From Paenibacillus albicereus (GTDB lineage Bacteria; Bacillota; Bacilli; Paenibacillales; Paenibacillaceae): DNA of 64,000 nt. The notes under the pieces are model-generated. The model had not been told where the DNA came from. It did not search any database and was given only the letters and a program-made list of their open reading frames with translations. The position numbers were made by a program, and so were the translations under genes. Shown here one piece after another: positions 1 to 8,962 of the stretch; position 1 is the first letter of the stretch, and each line of letters starts with the position of its first letter. The stretch is taken from contig NZ_CP051428.1 of assembly GCF_012676905.1 (NCBI RefSeq), positions 1,169,001 through 1,233,000 of the forward strand. The letters are read 5' to 3'.

Positions 1-590
1 ATTTCGATGCCGCTACGACGCTGGCATTCCTGCAAAAATACGGCATGCAGGACCGCTTCAAGCTGAACCTCGAAGCGAACCATGCCACGCTCGCCGGCCA
101 TACGTTCGAGCACGAGATTCGCGTCGCCGCCATCAACGGGGCGCTCGGCTCGCTGGACGCTAACCAGGGCGACCTGCTGCTAGGCTGGGATACCGACGAA
201 TTCCCGACCGACCTGTACGCGACGACGCTCACGATGTACGAGGTGCTCAAGGCCGGCGGCCTCGGACGGGGCGGCGTCAACTTCGACGCCAAGGTGCGCC
301 GGGGCTCCTACGAGCTGGATGACCTGTTCATCGCCCACATCGCCGGCATGGACAGCTTCGCGTGGGGCCTGAAGGCGGCCGCCAAGCTGATCGAGGACCG
401 CGTCATCGACGGCATCGTCGAGGAGCGCTACGCGACGTTCAAGCAAGGCATCGGCGCCGACATCGTCAGCGGCAAGGCGACGCTCGCCTCGCTGGAGCAG
501 TACGCGCTGCAGAACAACCCGATGAACAACCGCTCGGGCCGCCTGGAGCAGATCAAGGCGAAGCTCAACGAAGTGATCTACCGTGTCTGA
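1..590 (+). CDS. xylA: Xylose isomerase, C-terminal part (start outside window)
   Basis: Converts D-xylose to D-xylulose in the cytoplasm, the first step of xylose use. The reading frame is open from base 3 and gives about 195 C-terminal residues of a family usually near 440. The metal-binding signatures of xylose isomerases are visible: [17 protein letters not shown] (metal-ligand His), [17 protein letters not shown] (paired Asp ligands) and [11 protein letters not shown] (final Asp ligand). The stop overlaps the GTG start of xylB by 8 bases, so the two are translated as a unit. Only the 5' part is missing, cut by the window edge; no damage is seen. Confidence 0.97.
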   Translation, partial: FDAATTLAFLQKYGMQDRFKLNLEANHATLAGHTFEHEIRVAAINGALGSLDANQGDLLLGWDTDEFPTDLYATTLTMYEVLKAGGLGRGGVNFDAKVRRGSYELDDLFIAHIAGMDSFAWGLKAAAKLIEDRVIDGIVEERYATFKQGIGADIVSGKATLASLEQYALQNNPMNNRSGRLEQIKAKLNEVIYRV

Positions 591-2097
591 GTTCGTCATC
601 GGCATCGACCTCGGCACGAGCGCGGTCAAGGTCCTGCTGGTCGGCAGGGACGGCCGCATCGCCGCCGAGGCTTCGCGCGAATACCCGCTCTCGAGCCCGC
701 GTCCGGGCTGGAGCGAGCAGCGGCCGGAGGATTGGGTGGAGGCGACGCTGGCGGCTCTCGGCGAGCTGTCGGCCGCTCCCGGCCTGCCGCAGGGCTGGAC
801 GGTGGAGGGCATGAGCTTTTCCGGGCAGATGCACGGCCTCGTGCTGCTCGGCGACGACCTGAAGCCGCTGCGGCCGGCCATCCTCTGGAATGACACGCGC
901 ACGACGGCGCAGTGCCGCGAGATCGAGCGCATCCTAGGGACGAGGCTGCACGACATTACCCGCAATCCGGCGCTCGAGGGCTTCACGCTGCCCAAGCTGC
1001 TGTGGGTGCGCGAGCAGGAGCCGGAGACGTTCGCCCAGGCGCGCGTCTTCGTCCTGCCGAAGGATTACGTCCGGCTGCGCCTGACCGGCGAGCTGCATAT
1101 GGATCTTTCCGACGCCGCCGGCACGCTGCTGCTCGACGTGCCGAACCGGCGCTGGAGCTCCGAGGTGCTTCAGGCGCTCGATCTCGGCGCCGAGCTGTGC
1201 CCGCCGCTCGTCGAGTCGACCGGGCAGACGGGCACGCTGCTGCCGGAGCTGGCCGAGCGCACCGGGCTCTCGGGCCAGCTGCGCGTGTACGCCGGCGGCG
1301 CGGACAATGCGTGCGGCGCGATCGGCGCCGGCATCCTCCAGGAGGGCGAGGCGCTCTGCAGCATCGGCACGTCAGGGGTGCTGCTCTCGTACGAAGGCGA
1401 GCAGGATCGAGACTACGGCGGCCGGGTCCATTTCTTCAACCACGGCGCTCCGGGCGCGTTCTACTCGATGGGCGTCACGCTTGGCGCCGGCTACTCGATG
1501 AGCTGGTTCAAGCGCGTCATGGGCGGTGCGGACTACAGCGAGCTGCTGGACGGCGCGGGCGACGTGCCGCCGGGCTCCGGCGGCCTGCTGTTCGCGCCGT
1601 ATCTGGCGGGAGAGCGCACGCCGTATGCGGATGCCGACATCCGCGGCAGCTTCATCGGGCTCGACGGCAGCCATCGCCGCGAGCATCTGGCGCGGGCCGT
1701 CATGGAGGGCATCACGTTCTCGCTGAACGATACGCTGACGATCTACCGCGAGGCGGGACGCGACATCCGCTCCATCGTCTCGATCGGCGGCGGCGCGAAA
1801 AATCCCGACTGGCTGCAGATCCAGGCCGACCTGTTCGGCCTGCCGGTGACGGCGCTCGAGAACGAGCAGGGACCGGGCCTCGGCGCGGCGATGCTGGCCG
1901 CGGCCGGCAGCGGCTGGTTCCCGGATCTGGCGTCCTGCGCGGCAGCCTTCGTGCGGCGAGGCCGCACGTACGAGCCGCGTCCGGAGGCGGCGGCCTCGTA
2001 CCGCGAGCTGTATCCGCTGTACCGCCAAGTGTACGAGGCGACGCGCTCGCTCAGCGCCGGCCTCGGCCGGTTCCGCGCGGGGCTCGCCCAGGGCTGA
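583..2097 (+). CDS. xylB: Xylulokinase
   Basis: Phosphorylates D-xylulose to xylulose 5-phosphate using ATP, feeding the pentose phosphate pathway. The 504-residue length is normal for the FGGY kinase family. The N-terminal phosphate loop [13 protein letters not shown], the substrate motif [11 protein letters not shown] and the catalytic Asp in [10 protein letters not shown] (about residue 241) are present, as is the C-terminal nucleotide motif [12 protein letters not shown]. It starts with GTG inside the last codons of xylA, typical of translational coupling. A strong terminator follows only after a repeat-filled stretch. The substrate is assigned from the xylA neighbour and the sequence class. 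Confidence 0.96.
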   Translation: MSEFVIGIDLGTSAVKVLLVGRDGRIAAEASREYPLSSPRPGWSEQRPEDWVEATLAALGELSAAPGLPQGWTVEGMSFSGQMHGLVLLGDDLKPLRPAILWNDTRTTAQCREIERILGTRLHDITRNPALEGFTLPKLLWVREQEPETFAQARVFVLPKDYVRLRLTGELHMDLSDAAGTLLLDVPNRRWSSEVLQALDLGAELCPPLVESTGQTGTLLPELAERTGLSGQLRVYAGGADNACGAIGAGILQEGEALCSIGTSGVLLSYEGEQDRDYGGRVHFFNHGAPGAFYSMGVTLGAGYSMSWFKRVMGGADYSELLDGAGDVPPGSGGLLFAPYLAGERTPYADADIRGSFIGLDGSHRREHLARAVMEGITFSLNDTLTIYREAGRDIRSIVSIGGGAKNPDWLQIQADLFGLPVTALENEQGPGLGAAMLAAAGSGWFPDLASCAAAFVRRGRTYEPRPEAAASYRELYPLYRQVYEATRSLSAGLGRFRAGLAQG

Positions 2098-2128
2098 CCG
2101 AGGCATCGGGTCCTGGCGCCGGCGTGAT

Positions 2129-2468
2129 GCGAAGCGGCGCGAGGCGAAGCGGTGCGTAGCGAGACGGCGCGAGGCGATGCGGTGCGTAGCGAGGCGGCGC
2201 GTGGCGAGACGGCGCGTAGCGATGTGGCGTGGGGCGAGGCAGCGCGTGACGATGCGGCGCGTGGCGAGACGGTGCGTAGCGAGACGGCGCATGGCGAGGC
2301 GGCGTGGGGCGAGACGGCGCGTAGCGAGGCGGCGTGGGGCGAGACGGCGCGTAGCGAGGCGGCGCGTGGCGAGACGGCGCATGGCGAGGCGGCGCGTGGC
2401 GAGACGGCGCGTAGCGAGGCGGCGCGTGGCGAGACGGCGACTAGCGAGGCGGCGCGAGGCGAGAAAGC
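2129..2468. repeat. 15-base imperfect tandem repeat, about 22 copies
   Basis: Directly after xylB lies an array of a GC-rich 15-base unit close to GCGTAGCGAGACGGC, with variants in a few positions. Because 15 is a multiple of three, all frames stay open and long artificial ORFs appear on both strands, translating to five-residue repeats such as ARSEA and ARGET. No ribosome binding site suits them, so I treat the array as non-coding minisatellite DNA between xylB and its terminator. Confidence 0.85.
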
Positions 2469-2592
2469 GCCGCATGCCGCAGCGAGGCCACGACGAGTTA
2501 CGCGGGCTCGGCCGCCAGCCTGCCTGCGCGGGCAGAGGCGGGAAGCTCTGCGGAGACACCCTTTCGGCACGCAACTCGGCGGGGCTGTCTTG

Positions 2593-2642
2593 AAAAAAAA
2601 GCGGGAAGAAGACGGATGGTTCCGTCAGCTTCCCGCTTTTTT
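2593..2642 (+). terminator. Rho-independent terminator after xylAB
   Basis: A run of A is followed by the stem GCGGGAAG (2601-2608) paired with CTTCCCGC (2629-2636), an inner stem GACGGA/TCCGTC, and a T run at 2637-2642. The flanking A and T runs extend the pairing, so it could stop transcription from either side. Confidence 0.9.
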
Positions 2643-2775
2643 GATGGGGCAAAGGATCGACTGGCTGCGGACGGTTCTGCTCGTCCTGTGCGGGCGGCGT
2701 CCGGCAGCGGCCTGTGCGGCCATCCGTCGTCCTGAAAGAAGCCGATCCGGCGTGGCAGTCAGAGACTTGAACGGG

Positions 2776-2960
2776 CTAACGAAACAGAGAAACGCTATTC
2801 CGCTCGAAATCGCCTTTTCTGACGCCTAACGAAACAGAGAAGCGCTATTCGGTCAAATGTGCACCAAAATGGCCCCCATGCCCGTCGATAGCGTTCGTGA
2901 GTTTCGTTACGATTCCAAAACGCTCTTTTTTGAGTCAATAGCGTCGTAGAGTTTCGTTAG
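2776..2960. repeat. Four copies of a ~25-base element, two direct then two inverted
   Basis: Copies at 2776-2800 and 2826-2850 begin CTAACGAAACAGAGAA and end CGCTATTC. Copies at 2887-2910 and 2937-2960 are the reverse complement type, ending GAGTTTCGTTA. Spacing is about 50 bases between neighbours, so the block is a symmetric two-plus-two arrangement that could fold on itself. The layout resembles REP/BIME-type intergenic elements. The local base composition is lower in GC than the surroundings. Confidence 0.75.
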
Positions 2961-3019
2961 AGTCCGAGCCACCCGCCGCGCCGGAGCACTTTCGCGAGCC
3001 GCAGCCTGATGCTCGTCCA

Positions 3020-3348
3020 ATCGCCGCGTCTGCTAAGCGACAAGTGCCGCTGCTGGCTGTCCAATGGCCTCGTCCGCAAAGCGACAAGTGCCGCTGCTAG
3101 CTGTCCAAGCGCCGCGTCCGCCAAAAGACAAGTGCCGCTCGCTGGCTGCCCAACTGTGCTGCCAAGCGCCCCGACCCCCGTGTCCGCCAAGCGTCCCGCC
3201 CGTTCAGTCCCCCGTGTCCACCAAGCGCTCGTCCGTTCAGTCCCCCCGTGTCCACCAAGCGCTCGTCCGTTCAGTCCCCCCGTGTCCGCCAAGCGTCCTG
3301 CCCGTTCAGACCCCCGTGTCCACCAAGCGCTCGTCCGCCCCGTCGCGG
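3020..3348. repeat. Two tandem arrays: 44-base unit x3, then 34-base unit x5
   Basis: The motif GACAAGTGCCGCT recurs at 3039, 3083 and 3127, a period of 44. Next, GTGTCC followed by CCAAGCG recurs at 3180, 3214, 3248, 3282 and 3316, a period of exactly 34. The arrays end about 90 bases before the next gene. Open frames through them are a by-product of the repeats. Together with the preceding features this accounts for most of the 1.3 kb without a gene. Confidence 0.85.
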
Positions 3349-3440
3349 CCGCCGCTCATAAACCGCCGCGCCGCTGGTTATCGTATGGAAGAGCCGGCAA
3401 AGACCGGTTCGATCCGTTTCGAGCAGAGGAGACTGAAGCC

Positions 3441-3824
3441 ATGACCGACCGCCGCTTGCTGTTCCGATTCCACGACGCGGAGTCCGCCTCTGTCGCGGCC
3501 GCTACGCTGCTGGAGCTCGGCTATGACGCCGCCGCCCAAGGCGCGCAGGAAGTAGGATTGTCGCTGCGCGGCAGCGACCTGACGTCGGCGCTGGAGATCG
3601 CGTTCGCCCACGGGGGCGAGCTGGACGTTCCGGAAGAGGACGTGATTCCGATTCCGGCCCATATCGTCAACGAAGACTTCGTCGCATGGGAAGACGGCTT
3701 CGGCCAGACAACCGGTTCCGAAGCGTCCGGCCTGCGCAACCGCGACGAAGCGACCGAGGGCGAGCCGGCATTCCCGGAGCAGGCCGCTACGCTCAGCTAC
3801 TTCTCGGGCGACGTGCACGGCTGA
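3441..3824 (+). CDS. Hypothetical protein, 127 residues
   Basis: I do not recognise this gene. The ATG at 3441 was chosen because it follows AGGAGA at a sensible distance and because upstream frame extensions lie in repeat DNA. The protein starts MTDRRLLFRFHDAESA and its first 75 residues look like a small alpha/beta fold that alternates short helices and strands. The C-terminal 40 residues are acidic and low in complexity. There is no signal peptide or membrane segment. It stands alone between a repeat region and a convergent flavoprotein gene. Function is unknown. Confidence 0.7.
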   Translation: MTDRRLLFRFHDAESASVAAATLLELGYDAAAQGAQEVGLSLRGSDLTSALEIAFAHGGELDVPEEDVIPIPAHIVNEDFVAWEDGFGQTTGSEASGLRNRDEATEGEPAFPEQAATLSYFSGDVHG

Positions 3825-3948
3825 TCCGAAGGGCATGATCGCAAGCCGAAACGGGTCGAGGGCGCGCATGGCAGCCTCGGCCCGTTCCTGGTTCCGCCCC
3901 GCGGCCTCGGCCCGTTCCTAGTACCGCCTCGCGGCTTCGAGTGGAATC

Positions 3949-5253
3949 CTACCGGCTCCCGAGCGACCCGGCGCGCTCCTCCAGCGCTTGGAGGGCGGCG
4001 CTCCTGCCGGCGTGGCGGCCGGTGGTGAACGCGGCCGTAATGTTGTAGCCGCCGGTGAAGCCGTGCAGGTCGAGCACCTCCCCGCAGAAATAAAGGCCGT
4101 GCACGAGCTTGGAGCCCATCGTCTTCGGATGGATCTCCTTCAAGTGGATGCCGCCGCCCGTGACGAACGCTTCCTCGATGGACAGCGTGCCGTTCACCCG
4201 GACGGGCAGCGCCTTGAGCAGCTTCGCGTAGTCCTGCAGCAGCGAGCGGTTCAGATTGTCGTACGTGACGGTCGGATCGAGTCCGGAGCGCTCCAGCGTA
4301 AACTCCGCCACCCGCTCCTGCATGAGCGGAGACAGCACGTTTTTGAACGCCTTGCGCGGCTCGGCCGCAGCAAGCGACAGCAGCTCCGCGCACAGCTCGT
4401 CGGCGGAGCGGTCGGGGTATAGATCGGCGGTGATCCGGACTTCCGGAGCACCGCTTTTTCTGCGCTCCTTGACGACGAACTGGCTGCATCTCAGCGCGGC
4501 CGGACCGGACAGGCCGAAGTGGGTGAAGATCATGTCGCCTTCCTGCTCCGTGAGCCGCTTGTCCTTGGCGCTCCATACCGTGAGGACGACGCCCCGCAGC
4601 GACAAGCCCTGCAGCCTGCGGTCGCGGATGAACGGCTCGGCTGACGTCAGCGGAACCTCGGTCGGATACAGCTCCGTCACCGAATGGCCCGCCGCTTCCG
4701 CCCAAGGATAAGCGTCGCCGGTCGAGCCGGTGTGGGGCACCGACTTGCCGCCGGTCGCCACGACGACCGCCGCCGCGAGCAGCTCCTGGCCGTCGCTCAG
4801 CCGGACGCCGCGGACGCGGCCGTCCGCCAGAAGCAGCCCGGCCGCCTTTTCGTTCGTCCGGACCTCGACTCCGCTCGACTTCACGGAGGCGATGAGCGCG
4901 TCGACGACCGTCTTGGCCTTGTCCGAGACGGGGAACATCCGCCCCCGGTCCTCCTCCTTGAGCCGGATGCCGAGCGCCTCGAAAAAGCCGATGATCTCCC
5001 GGCTGCCGAATTCCGAAAGGGCGCTGTGCAGAAACTTGCCGTTGCCCGGAATATAGCGGATCAGCTCCTGCGGCTCCTTGTTGTTGGTGACGTTGCAGCG
5101 TCCGCCGCCGGATATGGCCAGCTTGCGTCCGAGCTTGCTGCCCTTGTCGAGCAGGAGCACGCGAGCTCCTTCGCGGCCCGCCGCCGCGGCGGCCATGAGG
5201 CCGGACGGTCCCCCTCCGATGATGATGACGTCGAATCTATGCTGGCTTGCCAT
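3949..5253 (-). CDS. BaiN/HI0933-family FAD-dependent oxidoreductase
   Basis: A 434-residue flavoprotein of the BaiN/RdsA (HI0933-like) family; members are NAD(P)/FAD-dependent oxidoreductases and most have no proven substrate. The N-terminal FAD-binding Rossmann motif DVIIIGGGPSGLMAAAAAG is followed by the family signature SGGGRCNVTN. The C-terminal end carries GGYNITAAFTTGRHAG, which closes the FAD site. The ATG at 5253 is preceded by AAGGAGAG and fits the family length; an upstream extension of the frame runs antisense through the neighbouring hydrolase repeats and was rejected. It is divergent from the hydrolase gene and convergent with the preceding hypothetical gene. Confidence 0.92.
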   Translation of the reverse strand: MASQHRFDVIIIGGGPSGLMAAAAAGREGARVLLLDKGSKLGRKLAISGGGRCNVTNNKEPQELIRYIPGNGKFLHSALSEFGSREIIGFFEALGIRLKEEDRGRMFPVSDKAKTVVDALIASVKSSGVEVRTNEKAAGLLLADGRVRGVRLSDGQELLAAAVVVATGGKSVPHTGSTGDAYPWAEAAGHSVTELYPTEVPLTSAEPFIRDRRLQGLSLRGVVLTVWSAKDKRLTEQEGDMIFTHFGLSGPAALRCSQFVVKERRKSGAPEVRITADLYPDRSADELCAELLSLAAAEPRKAFKNVLSPLMQERVAEFTLERSGLDPTVTYDNLNRSLLQDYAKLLKALPVRVNGTLSIEEAFVTGGGIHLKEIHPKTMGSKLVHGLYFCGEVLDLHGFTGGYNITAAFTTGRHAGRSAALQALEERAGSLGSR

Positions 5254-5336
5254 TCGCGACGCTTCTCTCCTTTTGCAGATATAGGCTACAATCAGTGTAC
5301 CAAATGCGGAGCAAAAGCGAAAAGGAGCGGATGGCG

Positions 5337-6527
5337 ATGCGGGAGCTGGCGCTGACGGCGAAGGACGGCACGCGGCTGCAGGGATGGACCCTGGAGCCGA
5401 GGAACGAAGGGGACGGCCGGCAGCCGGGCGGTCCGGCGGAAGACCGGGGCCGCGAGGGAGAAGCCTCGCAGCCTGGCGGTCCGGCGGAGGACCGAGGCCG
5501 CGAGAAAGAAGCCTCGCAGCCGGGCGGTCCGGCGAAAGACCGAGGCCGCGAGGAAGAAGCCTCGCAGCCGGGCGGTCCGGCGAAAGAGCGGGGCCGCCAG
5601 GGAGAAGCCTCGCAGCCGGACGGCATGGCGCGGCGCCAAGGCCCGCAGGGAGAAGCGCCGCAGAAGTCCGCCCAAGCGGAGGGGCAATTCCGCCACCAAG
5701 AGCCCTCCCGGCCGGACGGCCATGAACGAGCTCGAAGCCGCCCGGAGGCGGCATCGCCGCTGCGCGCCAAGCCGCGGGCGGCGGTCTGCCTCGTGCACGG
5801 CATGGGCGAGCATAGCGGCCGCTATGCGGAGCTCGCGCAGGCGCTGGCGGCGGAAGGCATCGCCGTGCTCGCCTACGACCAGCGAGGCCACGGCCGCTCG
5901 CCGGGCCCGCGCGGCCACGCGGACAGCATGGAGACCTTGACGGCCGACGCGGAGCGGGCCGTCCGCGAGGCCGTCCGCCTATGGCCGGAATCGCCGATTA
6001 TCCTCTATGGGCACAGCATGGGCGGCGCGGTTGCGCTGGCGGCCGCTCTCGGCCGCGAGCTGCCGATCGCCGGCCTCATCCTGACGAGCCCGTGGCTGCG
6101 CCTCGCCTCGCCGCCGTCCAGCCTCGCCCGGGCGGCGGCGGCCTGGATCGGCCGCATCCGGCCGGCCTTCGCGCTGCCGAGCGGCATCAAGCAGCGGGAC
6201 CTGTTCCGTCCGGGCGCCCATGCCGTCGCCGGCGGCGCGCTCGATCCGCTTTGCCACACCCGGATCACCGTCTCGACCTATCTGGCGGTGACGTCGTCCG
6301 CCGCCCAGTCGCTCGCGTCCGCCGGCTCCCTGGCCGTGCCGACGCTGCTGCTGCACGGCACGGAGGACCGCGTGACGTCGCTGCAGGCGAGCGAGGAGCT
6401 GGCGGCGGCGCTCGGCCCGCTCTGCTCGTTCCGGCGCTGGGAGCGGGGCTTCCACGAGCTGCATCACGACGAACGCAGAGAGGAGGTCATCGAGACGGTC
6501 CGGATGTGGATTTATGCAAACTCTTGA
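5337..6527 (+). CDS. Alpha/beta hydrolase (monoacylglycerol-lipase-like) with N-terminal repeat insert
   Basis: A serine hydrolase of the Hydrolase_4/monoacylglycerol lipase type, probably an esterase or lysophospholipase-like enzyme in the cytoplasm. The core shows CLVHGMGEHSGRY (oxyanion region), YDQRGHGRSPGPRGH, the nucleophile elbow GHSMGG (Ser about 227), the acid in HGTEDRVTS and the His in GFHELHHD. The ATG at 5337 sits nine bases after AGGAG; ATG 5331 is the alternative. The first strand (MRELALTAKDGTRLQG) is separated from the core by about 110 residues that include five 16-residue repeats (QPGGPAEDRGRE type). The family norm is 260-300 residues, so the 396-residue length comes from this insert. 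Substrate unknown. Confidence 0.88.
   Translation: MRELALTAKDGTRLQGWTLEPRNEGDGRQPGGPAEDRGREGEASQPGGPAEDRGREKEASQPGGPAKDRGREEEASQPGGPAKERGRQGEASQPDGMARRQGPQGEAPQKSAQAEGQFRHQEPSRPDGHERARSRPEAASPLRAKPRAAVCLVHGMGEHSGRYAELAQALAAEGIAVLAYDQRGHGRSPGPRGHADSMETLTADAERAVREAVRLWPESPIILYGHSMGGAVALAAALGRELPIAGLILTSPWLRLASPPSSLARAAAAWIGRIRPAFALPSGIKQRDLFRPGAHAVAGGALDPLCHTRITVSTYLAVTSSAAQSLASAGSLAVPTLLLHGTEDRVTSLQASEELAAALGPLCSFRRWERGFHELHHDERREEVIETVRMWIYANS
5421..5660 (+). repeat. 48-base in-frame tandem repeat, five units
   Basis: Units start at 5421, 5469, 5517, 5565 and 5613, each encoding a 16-residue hydrophilic Gly/Arg/Glu-rich segment; the fifth unit is diverged. The array lies inside the hydrolase reading frame, between its first beta strand and the catalytic domain. 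Confidence 0.9.
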
Positions 6528-6602
6528 TTGTCAAAAATCTCCTGCTGTGCTTTAATCGGAGGTATCCAAGACGGCTCGCAAAGGGGGGAACCTTCTGCGT
6601 CA

Positions 6603-8300
6603 ATGGGGGAAAAATTAATTCTGCAGGCGTTCATCTCCTTGTTGCCCGTATTCCTCTATCAGCTGTGGATGTACCGCCTGAACCAGGGCCGCAGCTCGAT
6701 TCCGTTTTTCTGCGCCGCCTACGGGGTTTCGCTGGCGGCGTGCTTCCTGCTTACCGAGACGACCCGGTTCGGCTTCGACCTGAACCTGCGGTACATCCCC
6801 TTCCTCATGGGATCTCTGTACGGAGGCGTGCCCGGTCTGGCCACGATGTCCGCGATCTACGCGGTCCTGCGCCTGCCTCAGCTCGACGACGGCTGGGAGA
6901 CGTTCGGCTTCGTCATGTTCCTGGCGGCCGCGATCCCGGTGCTGCTGCTGACGATCCGGCCGTTCCAGCTTGCGCGGCTCAAGGAGAAGTTCAAGATCCT
7001 GTTCGTGCTGCTGACGCTCGGCGGAGCCTACCACGCGCTGCTCTACGTCCTCTACCTCAGAGAGTTCGAGCCGGAGCGCCTCGTCACCGCCACCGGCACG
7101 ATCGCCCTTATCACGATCATCAGCTACGCCGCAGCCGCGCTTACCCTGTACACGATCCAGCAGGTCAACCAGCACCATCAGCTGCAGCATCAGCTGAGGC
7201 GGATGTCGTCCAACTATATGAACGAAGTCCACAAGCTCCAGCAGTTCATCGACCAGATGGCGATGGGCACGATGGGGACCGTCCTCGTGGACGCGGACGG
7301 CCGGATCTCGCATCTGAACGATGCCGCGATCCGGCTCAGCGGCCATTCGCTCAAGGGCCGCAGCAAGCTGGAGTTCTCCGGCATGCCGTACGAGCGGTTC
7401 TTCCGCAGCCAGGAGCAGCTCAAGCGGCAGTTCGACCAGGCGATCCGCGGCAGCATGTCTCCGCCTGCGATCCTCGCCGAAGGGGAGCGCTCCTACTTGA
7501 CGACGGCGTTTCCGATCCGCAACCTGCAGGCCGGCATCGTGACGGGCGCCGCGATGGTCGTGCAGGACGTGACCGAGCTGAGCCAGCTGAAGGACGAGCT
7601 CGGACGGATGGAAAGGCTGAGCCTCGTCGGCCAGATGGCCGCGAGCATCACGCATGAGATCCGCAATCCGATGGCCGTCATCCGCGGCTTCGTGCAGCTG
7701 ATGCGCGAACGGAGTCCGGACAGCCAGCAGGAGTATTTCCGCATCGTCATCGACGAGCTCGATCGCGCCAACGCCATCATCAACGACTTTCTCTCGCTTG
7801 CCCAGAACCGCGTCATCGCCAAGGAGCAAGGCTCGCTCCACGATATCGTGCACGAGCTGCTGCCGCTTCTATGGGCCGACGCCAACCTGCGCGGGCAGTC
7901 GATCGAGCTGAGCCTCGCCGACCAGATCCCGCCGCTCGAGCTGAGCAGCAAGGAGATCAAGCAGCTCATCCTCAACCTGGCTCGCAACGGCATGGAGGCG
8001 ATGGGGGACAAAGGGGTGCTCCGGATCGCGACCCGCATGATCGGCTCGGCCGTGGAGCTGTCGGTGGAGGACGACGGAGACGGTATTCCTTCGGACAAGC
8101 TTGTCCGCCTGTTCGAGCCGTTCTATACGACCAAGGCTCGCGGCACCGGCCTCGGCCTGCCGCTCTGCCTCAGCATCGCGGAGCGCCACAACGGCCGCAT
8201 CGACGTCGATTCGGAGCCGGGCCGCGGCACCGTGTTCAAGGTGGTCTTCGAGCGCCCGGAGCAGGAGGAGCTCCGCCTGCGAGAGCCGGATGCCGGCTAG
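6603..8300 (+). CDS. Sensor histidine kinase: 5TM sensor, PAS, HisKA, HATPase
   Basis: A 565-residue membrane kinase. Residues 1-190 hold about five hydrophobic segments and the motif FGFDLNLRYIPFLMGSLYGG, typical of the 5TM-LYT sensor family. A short linker leads to a PAS domain (about 205-330, LVDADGRISHLNDAA). The phospho-accepting His is at about 351 in SITHEIRNPM, and the ATP-binding domain shows NLARNGMEAM, DDGDGIP and GTGLGLPLCLSI. The layout matches the sporulation-type kinases such as KinB. No response regulator lies next to it, so it is an orphan that may feed a phosphorelay. The ATG at 6603 was chosen for the family-like N-terminus; the G-rich Shine-Dalgarno at 6582-6588 is rather far away, and an upstream extension from TTG 6526-6530 is less likely. 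Confidence 0.9.
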   Translation: MGEKLILQAFISLLPVFLYQLWMYRLNQGRSSIPFFCAAYGVSLAACFLLTETTRFGFDLNLRYIPFLMGSLYGGVPGLATMSAIYAVLRLPQLDDGWETFGFVMFLAAAIPVLLLTIRPFQLARLKEKFKILFVLLTLGGAYHALLYVLYLREFEPERLVTATGTIALITIISYAAAALTLYTIQQVNQHHQLQHQLRRMSSNYMNEVHKLQQFIDQMAMGTMGTVLVDADGRISHLNDAAIRLSGHSLKGRSKLEFSGMPYERFFRSQEQLKRQFDQAIRGSMSPPAILAEGERSYLTTAFPIRNLQAGIVTGAAMVVQDVTELSQLKDELGRMERLSLVGQMAASITHEIRNPMAVIRGFVQLMRERSPDSQQEYFRIVIDELDRANAIINDFLSLAQNRVIAKEQGSLHDIVHELLPLLWADANLRGQSIELSLADQIPPLELSSKEIKQLILNLARNGMEAMGDKGVLRIATRMIGSAVELSVEDDGDGIPSDKLVRLFEPFYTTKARGTGLGLPLCLSIAERHNGRIDVDSEPGRGTVFKVVFERPEQEELRLREPDAG

Positions 8301-8407
8301 GGGCCGCTTCCGGGCATAGTTCGCCGCCAGGGACGGCATACTAGCCCCATGGCGGCGCCAGCATGCGGCCGCGTCCATCCTTTACCGACAGGAGCTGAAC
8401 GCATACG

Positions 8408-8536
8408 ATGGCCAATCCGGGCAACGACGACTCCAAGGAGCAGAAGAAGCAGCAGCAAGAGGAGCGCAAGGGCACGGCCGCAGGCTCGCCGGGCTTCGAC
8501 AAGAAGCTGGACGGTCCGAACCGTCCGTCGATCTGA
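8408..8536 (+). CDS. Small hydrophilic protein, 42 residues
   Basis: This short gene begins MANPGNDDSKEQKKQQQ and ends DKKLDGPNRPSI. It is highly charged, Gln/Lys-rich and has no membrane segment. AGGAG at 8390-8394 precedes the ATG by 13 bases. The Pro/Arg-rich ending looks like that of small conserved Bacillales proteins, but I cannot name it. Its stop is one base before the GTG of the next gene, so the two are probably co-translated. Small size and charge would fit a spore-associated peptide, which is a guess. Confidence 0.65.
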   Translation: MANPGNDDSKEQKKQQQEERKGTAAGSPGFDKKLDGPNRPSI

Positions 8537-8537
8537 A

Positions 8538-8873
8538 GTGGCGGGCGATCCGCGGCTGGATCCGTTCGAGATCGAGTTTCTTCCCCGCTTCCGCAGCGGC
8601 AGGGGACCGCGCGCGCCGTTCGTGAACCGGCATGGCGTCACGATCGGCGACCACGAGTACGCCTCGCCGGACTCGCCGCTGGAGCAGTGGTCGGAGGAGA
8701 CGGATCCGGCCGTCATGGCCGGCGACGAATGGGTGCACCCGTACAAGGACATCGGGTTCCTGACCGCGCAGAACCGCGCCCTGTTCGAGCAGGGCGACGA
8801 GCCGGACCCCGGTCCGCTCCGCCATCCCGAGCATTCGGCCGAGAGCGGCGTGGAGCCGCCGCAGGAGCCTTGA
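8538..8873 (+). CDS. DUF3905-like protein, 111 residues
   Basis: The sequence starts VAGDPRLDPFEIEFLPRF from a GTG one base after the stop of the preceding small gene; without a clear Shine-Dalgarno of its own it probably depends on coupling. The central part (PFVNRHGVTIGDHEYASPD, then EETDPAVMAGDEWVHPYKD) is well ordered and rich in acidic and aromatic residues, resembling the uncharacterised DUF3905 family of spore formers. The last 25 residues are a low-complexity Pro/Glu tail. There is no catalytic motif I recognise. A strong terminator follows ten bases downstream. Function unknown. Confidence 0.7.
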   Translation: MAGDPRLDPFEIEFLPRFRSGRGPRAPFVNRHGVTIGDHEYASPDSPLEQWSEETDPAVMAGDEWVHPYKDIGFLTAQNRALFEQGDEPDPGPLRHPEHSAESGVEPPQEP

Positions 8874-8882
8874 GCGCGCCGA

Positions 8883-8919
8883 GCCGCCCCTTCCCGAGCG
8901 GGGAAGGGGCGGCTTTTTT
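8883..8919 (+). terminator. Rho-independent terminator
   Basis: A 13-base perfect stem GCCGCCCCTTCCC (8883-8895) pairs with 8901-8913 across a five-base loop and is followed by six T. It ends the small-gene pair. Confidence 0.95.
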
Positions 8920-8962
8920 CGCGGCTGCCCCGGCCGGGGGCCGCAGGCCGGAGCGGACGGCG

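Noticed and set aside
2152-2829. 225-codon ORF through the 15-base array, and a 426-codon ORF on the other strand (1372-2652)
   Set aside because: Both are open only because the repeat length is a multiple of three; they have five-residue periodicity, no ribosome binding site, and overlap xylB or its terminator.
3949-5754. 601-codon form of the BaiN-type flavoprotein
   Set aside because: The extra 167 N-terminal residues are the antisense of the hydrolase repeats; the internal ATG at 5253 has a good ribosome binding site and fits the family length.
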